Positions 37,101 through 49,100 of a stretch of DNA of 64,000 nucleotides are shown here, piece by piece; positions within the stretch are counted from its first letter, which is position 1; each line of letters starts with the position of its first letter. The notes below the pieces were generated by a model, which saw only the letters and a program-made list of their open reading frames with translations, had not been told where the DNA came from and made no database searches. The DNA comes from Lepisosteus oculatus. Lineage: Eukaryota > Chordata > Actinopteri > Semionotiformes > Lepisosteidae. The stretch is from the NCBI RefSeq assembly GCF_040954835.1, contig NC_090706.1:37271148-37335147 (forward strand). Direction: 5' to 3'. The position numbers were made by a program, and so were the translations under genes.

Positions 37101-40100
37101 CTGAGCTCTTTAGTTGCATCTCTGACATAAACACCTAAAACTGTTCTTCACTTAAACTGCAACATGTCTGGGGTCATGCTGCTCAGCCCCTCCCATTACC
37201 TACGTAAAGCCAATGCGTTAACCCTGTCTGTGGATGGCCCTGTGCCTGAATTTCAATCAAAACTGAACAATTTTAGGGGCAATATGTGATCCTGGCTAAA
37301 ACTTAACTGTTATCTTTATGTAAAGATATAATTCTTGCTTCTCAGAAATATCGCCAGACTGTGTTGTCTTGCTGCCTTTGCAGCAGAAAAGCTGGTCAAC
37401 AAATTTGTTTTTTCCCAGAACTGATTACTACAACGCCCTACTTACTGGGGTATCTAAATCCACACTGAACAAAGTCCAATAAGTCCAGAATCCGCCGTCC
37501 AGAATCCTGACCGGGTCATGTACAAGCGATCGCATTACACCTGTCTTGGAGTCCTTGCACTGGCTTCCTAACTGGTTTCAAGTCGGCTTCAAAATCCTCA
37601 TGCTCACCTATAAGGCTCTATATGACTTAGTTCCCCAGTACATCTGTCTACTCCCCACCTCACTGTGGTCTTTTACATGCCCCTTAAGCATGTTTACATT
37701 CTATGGATGACAGAATCTATGCTATACCCCGAAGCTCTGGCATTCTATCCCCCTGGATAACAGAGAGTCACCTACCCTGTGGTAATTTTCTATAACTTTT
37801 TAAAATTTTAAACCTACCGTAAAAGACTTTTAGGTGCCACTTTTAAAGGCTCCATATAAATAAAATTATTATTATTGTTATTATTCAATAGCAGATCTGC
37901 ATATTCTATTAAATATGTAAACTGTGTGTTTATATGCTGTTTATAATGCAAGATAAAGGAGCTAAAAGAGGACAAAGGTCTGAATTTCATCTTATCTTTG
38001 TGAGGGGAAATCAGTGCTGTAAGGAAATTCAGTACGTGCCTAAATACTTTACCTTCTGTATTTTCAGTCATTTTCTTTATATTATTGTACAGTACGTTTA
38101 TGTATGTTTCATGTATATTTTCATTAACTTAAGTTAAAAATAGTTAAATAAGTGGGATGATATAGCGAGGAAATTTCAAAAGATGTTTTGGAATAGAAAG
38201 TCGTAGTTAGAATAATGAGACATGACAAAAAGGGGAAAAAAAATGGAAATATACCAAACAGCGTCTCCGATGAAATAAACTGAGGAGCATTGTCATTGAT
38301 GTCAATAATGTGGATTTTCAGTATTCCTGCAATAAATAACAAAGTTTTATTGATGTGCATGTTAAAAAGATGGATCCAATTCTTGTCTTCTTAGTCGGCC
38401 GTTATAATTTATCCTACCAAGATTTTTTTACACAATGTAAATGACTAAATCTTTGCAGCAATTTGATTTATAATACTAAACAAGGTTGAGATGGGTCCAC
38501 GAAGGTTCACTTATTAAAAACAAACCCCAGGCACTCTGAAACAACAGAACAAGAACGAGAACCCTTCCATCAATTCCCATTACCTGGGCTGCTGTGATTC
38601 ACGCCTTTCTCTGTTAAGATATCCACCACCTGGATTTCCATCTGCACTTCATGGCACTGCTCATAGTCAATCACAAAATCATTATTCACCAACAGGGAGC
38701 CGCTCAGCTCCAGACGGAACCAGTCCTTTTCACAGTCGTCTGCCGAGACGTTCAAATTGCACAGGCACTTCACGGAGAGAAGGTGATAAACCAGCGAGTG
38801 CTTGGTGTCCTCATCAGTGCCGGTGATGTTCCTCACCACTCCCAGGCCAGTCGTATTCTCTTTTACACCCAAGTCTTTGAGGGATCCATCTTCAAACGTT
38901 GGTGGTTTATCATTTACATCCAATACTTTCACTTTCACTCTGGCACGGTCTTCCTGCAGACCAAGGTCTGTCGCCTCAACGGTAAGAGTGTAATTCTTCA
39001 CTGCTTCGAAATTTAACTCAACGTCGGGGTCCACTGTGATATTTCCCCTGTAACGCTTGAGATCTTTGTCATAGAACGTGCGAATGATGAAATTTCCAAA
39101 GCTCCCATCAGTGATGCTGAATGAGATGCGGTTGTGAATTTCTGTTTGGTCAGCGTCCTGAGCAAACACCAAACCTACAAACGCACCTATGAAAGGAAAG
39201 GATAAAGATAGAAGACAAAGATCTCCAAGTATCTCCAATATATTCTCCAAACATTCTGGTTTATTCAACTGATCTGACTGAACCAGCAATCAGTAGCTAT
39301 ATCACCCTGTACCTCACAACTGGCAGCCCACAGAAGCTCAGCAGGTGTGAGCCTGGTCGGTACCTGGATGAGAGACTCCTGGGAAAGCTAAGGCTGCTGC
39401 TGGGAGAGGTGTTAGTGGAACCAGTAGGGGGCGCTCACCCTGCAGCCTGTGTGGGCCCTAATGCCCCAGTATAGTGCTGGAAACAAAAATCACTGTCTTA
39501 CAGTTGAGACATAAAACTGAAGTCCTGACTCTCCATGGTCATTAAAAATCCCAGGGCATTTCTTGAAAAAAGTCGGGGTGTTACCCCGGCATCCTGGCCA
39601 AGTTTCCCTCTTGTCTTTACCAATCATAGCCTTCTAATAATCCCTGCCTATTAATTTTTCTTCATTAATCTGTTGTCTTCCCCACTGATAGCTGATGTGT
39701 GCTTCCTCTCATCATGCCGGTGGCAACAACACATTGGTGAAGGGGAGTCTCCCCATTACCTGTAACAACTCTTTGAGTAGAGTGTCCAGAAAAGCACTAT
39801 GTTAAGGTAAGGGATTATTGTATTGTTGTTGTTATTGATCAGTTTAAATACACCACAATTTCTGTTGAACAATACAATTGTACAGCATTCAGCACTTTTT
39901 CAGCATCTTTTAAGTGTTAAAAATAGTTTCTGCAGTTCACTGAAATTATACAATGATAGTCTAAGCAGAATTATTGATATTAAAGGAAATAGAACAGCAA
40001 GAAGGAAAAATATCATCCAGACTAACTTACCTTTCTCAGTTTCGTTTACTGAGAAATCATACGTATCTGGTGCAAACACTGGTTTGTTGTCATTGATATC

Positions 40101-43100
40101 CTAGGGAGAAAATATATTTACACATTTAACTTAAATAAGCATTTTCATTTGCTTAGTGGAAATTAGATGAGAAGTTTTATCAAACGTTTATGTTGTTACA
40201 CAACTACAGTACATATTTCTACCGCAGTACGATGCTCTCATGAAGCAGATCCATAATAAAGCTGGCCATACGGATTGCTGCCTGGCTGCAAATGCGTTAC
40301 TCTTATGTGGCTGTTGAACAGGAAGGCTTTACCTCAACATTGATGGTTACATTCACTGAGGAAGACATAGATGGGAACCCTAAATCGTAAGCTGTCACGA
40401 TCAGTTTTATTGCCCCGTTCAATGAGGGGTCAATGGCTTCCCTATCCAAAGGGCCGTTGTTTTCCAGCATGCCTGTTTTTTCGTTGATGGTGAAGTTGTC
40501 ACTGAATTCGCTCGGTTCTATTCTATAGCGGATCTCACTGTTGTTAGTCCCTGGCTCATCCTTATCAAAAGCCTAAAGATAAAACACAAAAAAAATTCAG
40601 TTACCTTGAGAGGCAATAAATTCCATGCAAAAGGTTTCCTGTTAAGCACCATCACTCCTTTGCATTATATATCATGACACTAGGACTATCGTCAGAAAAT
40701 AAACATTTATGACAGGCAGTCCTGTTTTGACTATGACTCTAGTACACCCTGCTACAGAGGAGTAATATTCTAATCAAGTTAAACATTATTCAGGATAAAA
40801 TCTGCCCATTTTCAGTGTATCTTATTTTGGGAGCTTTTTTGTTCATGTTTTCTAAAGATTCCAATTAAAGCTTGAATCTGTAACACAAAGATGTTTGCTG
40901 ATTACCATACTGATTTTTTTTTCATTTCTACAAAGAATCTATAATTACATTTTTTTGTGATCCAAGGTAGGTATTAGTTGGAAAACTAAAAGTAACAGCA
41001 ATTATTGACCTGGATTTGAAGTTGTAAGTGTCCATCCTTTCCCTCCTCCACAAAGTCAATGTAATAATCCCTGGCCATCTCTGGTGTTTCATCATTCTCA
41101 TCTATTAGGGTGATCTCCAGCACTGCAGTTCCTGTGTTGTTCGCGGTATCAATTGCTTGCAAAGTGGCAAAATAAATAGGACGTGTTTCCCTGTCGAGCA
41201 GCGTGGAATTCTTCACAAAAATGGTGCCGCTTTCTTTCCCAACTTCAAAATAAGGCAATCTGAAAAAACGGGAGATGGTTACTGGTACACTGAATTACCA
41301 CAGCTCTTTGGTATATAGCATGTGTTTGCAGTATCTGAAAGCAGTATGCATGAGAATCACTTTATAGGTATAAGAGCAACCGATAGCTGCCATTTCAGCA
41401 TTTTGAATAATACTCCCTTTTTAAAATTCTAAACTTTTCACCCTGACAAAACACAGATAGTAAGTATTCATTTTAAAGACAGTACTCACAGCACTTCCAC
41501 ATTCTTCTAACGAACCATATTATTACACAATTTTGTGCAATATTTTGTTGCACTAGATCGAACTTACATGCTGTCTGGTAGGAGCCTGTAGGTAATCTTG
41601 CCCTCATCTGCTGTGTCTGGATCTGAAGCCTGTAAAAAGAAAGAAAGACATTTGAAACAGAAGAATTATTTATCATTTCTCAGCACACAAATATCTCTAC
41701 AGGAAATGTACAATAACACAACAGGCTGTGCCTTTTTGATTATTAGCTTCCCTGTTTTCAAAATCCCATGATCGTCTGACAACGGGCTATTTACTGTTTT
41801 ACTCCATTTTAATACATTTTCTTTTTTCTGTTGTTGCAGTTCCTGCAGGAGGCACTATAACCTTCAACACTGTCAGACTACAGAAGCTAATCTAGATTAG
41901 ACCATGTGATTGGGTGTCAAAGTACAGATGGAAAGCCATGAGAAAAGGCAATGATCCTCCCTCTGGACCACAAGATCGATAGCTCCTGCCCACACTGTGG
42001 GGGTTTAACATCCCATGTCACATTTTGCAGGAGCAAGAGGCACCTGAGTTATTCACAGTAACAAGGCATTAATCTAAATGCATATAAAGACCTCCTATTT
42101 TAATGGACTGAACATGTATTTTCCTGTTCAGTCTCTGTGCTCTTTTCACTAGAGGAGACGTTATACCTAATAGAAACTTTAATTCCATCATGACTCAGGC
42201 ATGATGTTTGCAGACAAACTTACCAGGATAAGTGTACAATGCACAGCCATGTCATAAAATTCCCCAAATACCTTTGAGAACAATTTTTATACTGTAGTTC
42301 ATCAGCAGCTTCTGCTGAACTCCCATCTGACCAAAGTCATTAATGAACCAGATAGTCATACTGATAGGAACACTGAGTTCAATTCACAGCCCTTAATATC
42401 CCAATGAATATAATGGAAGATATCAAATTAAACGACTCTACATTACTGGATTTCTTTCTACGGCTTCAGTCAAATTATGAACTCACCGTTATGGTCATCA
42501 GAGCTTTTCCATTTGGACTATTTTCATTCACTTGCAGCTGATAGGTTTCTTGTTTAAACTCTGGCCTGTTATCATTCATGTCGATAAGAGCAATAGTCAC
42601 TGTGGCGGTGGAGCAATAGTAAGTCTCGTTTGCGACGTCACTGGCAACAATCTGGAAAATGTACATTTCAATTGGCTCCTGAGGCACACAGGCTGAATCA
42701 AAAACATTAAAGTATCACCACACATACAGGGTGACTTCCAGATAATTTTCCAAAACTACTACGAAAAAAAGTTTCCTCCATTCAACTTCCACATCTAAAC
42801 TTTTACAAATCTTTGCCAAGCTGGTAGCGAATATTACACTGGGGTATAAAGCTTGGAAAATCAACCAAATAGATGCAATTGCTTTAAAAGTCCTTTAAAA
42901 ACCTAAATATACATGCATACTTTTTTTGTAGTTCTTTAGAAGTCTGCTCAGGCTTTTTCTACAAAATACATAGAAGCAAAGTGGACAAAATACTTTACTA
43001 AAATTGGAAATACTCAAATAAACATTTTCCTTTCTTGAATTTTGTTGGGCTTTTTATTCATAGCAACACACATGATGTGGGAAAACAGAAAAGAATTATC

Positions 43101-46100
43101 TGACTTGTGGAATCAACTTTTTATATGCATGACCAAAAGAAAATTTCTGATGGTGTTCTGCAGCATCTGCAATCACTGCAGGGAGTATCTTGAAAGCCAG
43201 TCTTATCTCAAAGTCCTTTCAGATAAAAAGGGATAATTCTGACACTGGATGACACTCTGGGCCTCTAATCTGCTTAAAACCATAGTTACATGTGGGAACA
43301 TCAAATCCCACTCACATACCTCCACTCTCATCATGGTTTTGCTCTCGTAGTTGACTTCACTAGGGCTCTTGACCAGAATCTGAACCTGGGCACTGCTCAT
43401 GGCAGTGGTGGGTGAGACGGAAAATGCATCTTTGTCCTCTCCCTCCAGGCGCAAGTTGAATTTGGCATTGTTTCCCTAAAAGATACGAGATTGAAGAGTA
43501 ATTGCACAGACCTGATACTGTCATCGTAAGTGCCAAAAAGTTGTTACAGATTGGACAACCACAATTCTGGGCATTAAAATGAGTTCTATGACTTTCTAAT
43601 TATAATCAGGGTTGTGCTTTTCTTTGTAAATCGCAATACTACAACTCACTGTAATCAAATGCATCAAATTATCAAGTTTACAGGCTCTACAAGTTCTACA
43701 ATTTCCATTACTGGGAATGACATTTCTTTTCAAATTATGCCAAAAAAATGTGTAAAATAATCACGCACGATCTGATCCCAGTTTATTATGATGTATTGCA
43801 AGTATATGTTCCGAAATTTGAAAAAAAAAGAAAAACCTGACCTCATCCTGGTCCCGGACAGTAATGGTCATGTTGGCGACAGGGACACCTCCAGAGGCAT
43901 GCTCTTGTATGTCACCAGTGAAACTGTTTGCTACAGAGCTGTCACTGAAGTCACATTCGCTCTCCATGCAGTTGTAAAACTTGGGCTTGTTGTCATTGAT
44001 GTCCAGAATCTTGATGATGACTTCTGCAGATGTCATAGCATTTTGCCCATGAATGTTAGGGTTTTCCTCTTCGGCCTGAAATACACACGATTGGTATAAA
44101 CTTGCTGAAATTTCCAACAATCTGCTGGAAATATTATTCAGGCAGGTGTTTATGGTTTAACCCATGTATTAGCTGACGATCTTACAAGCTTCACTTACAG
44201 AGCCAGGCATATGCATGACTTACCATGACCTGCAGATTGACAGTAGCAGTTATGTTCAATAATGCTTCCCTATCAATTTCACCCTTCACAGTTATAACAC
44301 CATTGTTTCTGTCAATGTCAAACAATCCAGGGGCATTGGTCTCTGTAAAACCAATAGGGTAGAATCTCATTATCACATTTTCTGTACCATTGGCTTAACA
44401 CTTCCTAACAATTTCTGAGTTTGAAATTTTTATCTGGTTTTTATGTGGTTTTCTTCCAGTGCTGTTTTTATTACCAACTCAGCCAATTGATCTGCACTTC
44501 CCCTAATTTTTGTCCTACATTTCATCTTCATTACACGCTTGTTAAATCATGAAAATCATGTCCTCAGTTTTGGATCACAGTCAAAAATGAAAAACAAAAC
44601 ACTTACCCTTAATGCTATAAAAGATTTTGTCTTTGATTCCTCTGTCACCATCCACAGCTTGTACTTTAAACACTGAGGTGCCCTAAAATGTAACAAACAA
44701 AAAGACTGTTATATAAAAAGTACCAATGGACATGTGAAAGCACTGTCCCTAATCTGTGATGACTGTGCAAAAAACCCTTCATGTCATATCTGCCATAACA
44801 CACACAGAGCAAAATAAAAGATCCTCGTCACAAATTAACCACCGTGTACTTTTTGAGATTTTCATTTAAACATAAACACCTGCTAGTTGCATCTAACTAT
44901 ATAGCAAAGGTAAATCAATAAATACAAACAGGAGAGAAAACATTAACTATAAATATGTCTGTGTTATTAGTAAGACCCAAAAAAGATTTTTTAAAGCAAG
45001 TTGTGGGTAGGTCCCATGAAATGATAAAGAACTGTAAATTTAGTTGAATTGTATTTTCCTAGAAATCTCTAAAAGAGAAAGATTTTTTCTTTCTTTCATT
45101 GTTCTTCAGTTAAGCAGTTGTTACATGAAATCAAAGAACTACAGAGATGCTCAAAATGTCACTTTGTCACCCTTTACCCTTCTAATAACCAGTAAGTTAA
45201 GCAGAAAGAATCTGATATTTCCTGTTGATATCGAGTTTCATATGAGTAGATACTCACCACAGGAGTGTGTTCCTTCACAGAGGTCTGATAAGGCAGGTTT
45301 AAGAAGTCTGGATCCAGATCAGCGACATCCTCAATGGTAATGAAGGCAAATGCACTGGTGCTCTGAACAACAGCCTGACCATAAAGTTCACCTCCGCCAT
45401 CCTTTTTAATACAAATAAAAAATATTAATAGTGTTGGAAAAGCATTTTTAAGATAACACTGTACGGCTACACAGGCCAAAGTGTAAATGAGGAATCATTT
45501 TTATTTCCTTTATTTTTATGGTTTCAATATGGAGGCTTAAATTTAAATAATAAATTATCAATCCATCCGTGCTTGTTTTCAGAGCTGTTGTGTATGGAAG
45601 GGGTTTTGGTCACCTAAGATGAAAGTAGGCCCCTCATCCTGGCCTGCAGAAATTAGTCTGAATGGAAGCACTACAGCGTCATAGATGCATTTCTATGATC
45701 AAATTCATACTATTTTATCATATCGAAGAAACACTGTATTTGCACCTTGATAGAGTTCTTACAAAACTTAACTTTATACCTGTGATCCTGACATTCTTTC
45801 CATTTGAGCTCTCAGTTACTTCATTGAACTATTAATTTTTTTTTAATTGTATACCCAATTATAGCTTTTGTGTTCATGAGGAGACCTTGAAGTATTTTAA
45901 AACGTCAACAGTCTCAGAAGTAAAACTAATCTAAAAATGTAAACTAGTAAGCAATGACAGGTGAAGAACAGCTCAATTAACACAATACCAACAGGGCAGA
46001 GCAGAAGGCTAAATCCCAAATTCTAGGCTGAGGTCGAGAATCCAGAAAATCGTGGAACGAGTAAACTGAGCTGGCAGCAAGCCGACAAGTCAGGGACTCT

Positions 46101-49100
46101 AATACCGAGTGTGGAAAAGTGAGACGAGAGGGTTTAAATAGCGGAGAGCTGAGACGTGATTGGAAAATGAGGTAATTGGCGAGGACACATGTGGAATGTG
46201 TTTGTGACATCAATCATTTGAAGGAAAGATATCTTGGCCAACATGGCTTGGACTGTAAAGCCCAGCACAATGACCAAAATATGCATGGGTGATAATATCT
46301 AGATTTATTTAGTTACATTTGGCAGACTTAGAAATCACAGTAGTTTTCATTCAATTGACTGGCACGATAATTCTTTCTGACCTTACCGATGCATTAATTG
46401 TTAGCTGATAGAAAGTACTTTTGTTGGCATAGTTCAAAAATCCATTCAGTAGGACTTCACCAGATCTGTTTATTTTAAACAGAGATGAATCATCCGGCAC
46501 AACCTATGGGAAAAAACAGTAAAAAGAATTTAAAATATTATATACTCATACATACAGTAAAAGATATAGAAGCTTACAGGTTGGCAAATTTTAATGATGG
46601 GATTTCATTATTTAATCACATCCATACCTCATCAATACTGTAGCTCACGACACCTGCCAGCCCACTGTCTTCATCTGTGGCTGTGACTTTAAATAATATC
46701 GTACCTAATGCTGTATTCTGGGCAAGAGAAAAAGAAAGAAAATTTTCACTCAGTTTTTTTTTACCCAACATGCTGAAAAATAATAACATTCCACTGAAAT
46801 GGTATTTCTACGTAAACCTTCTGAATAAAAATCTAAGTACTGTATAATACTTGTAGCAGAAATGCTTATTAATAACCCACAGAATTAGGTGTTGACATGG
46901 ATTTTCAGTGAGGTCCCTTCTTTGGTCTTAGCCACAGAATAGGCTGTTCATCCTTGTGTGCTGGTCTGCAGGGAAGATGAGCTGGTTTGATAAGGAGCAT
47001 CTCTCAAGACAGTGATATGACTCAGATCAGTGCTTCCCATGACGCAATCCCACTGCTCACACCTGAATGCCTAGCAGAGAGCTATAGGCGCATCTGGATG
47101 ATGGTCTTAAAAGCTATGACCAACCAAGCAGGGACCTATAGGGCAAGAAGACTCACTCCACCAGGTGACTGCTTGGCCATTCACCAACCATATTTTCCCC
47201 AGTTACAAAGCATTGCACATCCCATCTATCACTTCTCTCCACTGAACCACATTGGCTGCCTGACACCATCAACAAGTTAATGGTTAATATTGTTGCCTAA
47301 AGGCTAGGGACCGAAACCTTTTTCCAGGACGCTGAGCTGGAAAGGAGCCTGTACATACAGAATTCTGTCCAAGGTCTAGCCTGCAACTGTACAGTATGCC
47401 CACTTGATCACTGAAACACTGGCTGACACTTTTGAATACTTCAATATTCAGAAGAAGCTGCTATATTGGAAGCAAACCAAGTTTTTCTCCCATTTACGAC
47501 TTGCCCTGATCAAGCAATCACCCTTCATAACAAATCCTTGTTCAGCTCAACGCTAACCAGCAGATCCCAGGGGATTTATATTAAACGCAAGGTTGCAGCA
47601 GAACTCGCTCTCTCCCTAACATAACCAACTGTGCACCAGAACGGATTGGCAAGTGTAATAAGCTCTAAAAAAAGTTTCTTTAACAGAATGGCTTTTGACA
47701 TATTTATAGCCACATTTGCATTAACTGACTTTTATTACTTGAGCCCCAGAGGACTTTTAGAAACTTATCATTTAGAACCACTTGAAAGAGTTTAGAAGCC
47801 TGCTTTAAGTTGTGATTTGATTGCTAGAAATCAGGGGTTTTAACAACTTACAATACTATGATCATTTTTTTTTTATCTTGCACCCATTCAACAAATTCTA
47901 AACAAAAAAAAAACTATTTAAAGCAATTAATAGCAAGGGGAAAGTATAGGATGAAAATCAGATTTTTTGGTATCACTCTAAAGTCAGAACTCTCAGCTCA
48001 GACTGTCAATGTTCATGTTTATTATTATTAAACCATTAAGCCTTATTACTCACCTCAGGGACTTTTACATTATATGGTGCCCCAATAAATATTGGTCGAT
48101 TATCATTGGCATCTAGCAAAATGATACTGGCATGCTTTTTGGCCTGTTCAGGGAATCAAAATTGTAAAAACACAAAGATTAAAACATTGTTATATAAAAT
48201 CTATAGTTTTAATTACAACATACAATATACATTAGATATATGAAATACTTACAGGTTCATCATTATAACCATCAGAAACGGTTATATCTATGCCAAATGT
48301 TTCCTTGTCCTAAAAAAAATTATCAATCATTGAATTTTTATTGGGATCCAATATGTTACTCACAATTGTATAACATCATAATTACAAACATATCAGCATG
48401 TGAAAAAATAATTTCCTGTACAAAATAATAGATTCTATACTGTACGATAAGAGTACAGAAAAATTTGCTTGAAACACACAATTATTCATTATGTACACAT
48501 TAAATCATGAATGGCCTACAACATCATATAAAAATATTGCTCTACTCTTTAATAACAGAACAAAAAAGCAACACATAATGATGATAAAGAAGGGAAATGC
48601 TTTTTATAATATTACACCGTGCATATCAATAGATCTGTAATAAGTAGCACTAGTCAACATTTGTAGCACTTACTTCTCTGTCCAGGGAAGACTTCACTTT
48701 TACATCTCCTGTCTTTTGATTGACCTCAAAGTAATATGAATTATCTCCAATAATTGAGTATGTTAAATCGGTACTATCCACATCTGTCGCACAAATCGTG
48801 AAAGCATATTCGCCTGTTATACAAAAGAAAACAAATTCCAAAATTTCCCATTGAACCGAAACTTCACATAGCTTGATTACTTTCCCCACTACATTTTTGC
48901 AATACGCAACCATTGAAAAACATTGAACAATATCAATCATTCATAACAACACCTTCATTTCAATTTTCATTTCAGTTCACAGCAATTGCAATTGGAAGCA
49001 CAAGATTAAAGGATTGAAGTATCCTCATATCTGCACCCAGTTTCAGTGACATCACCCATTATATAGACATTAACAAGCTCTGGGTCTCAGTTTCCAGTAA

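Noticed and set aside
41875-41890. TAATCTAGATTA palindrome in a cdhr2 intron
   Set aside because: A 12-bp AT-rich palindrome is expected by chance at this scale.
43316-43323. Donor GTATGTG four bases before the chosen GTGAGT in cdhr2 exon 13
   Set aside because: It would leave exon 14 out of frame; the GTGAGT donor is stronger and keeps the frame.
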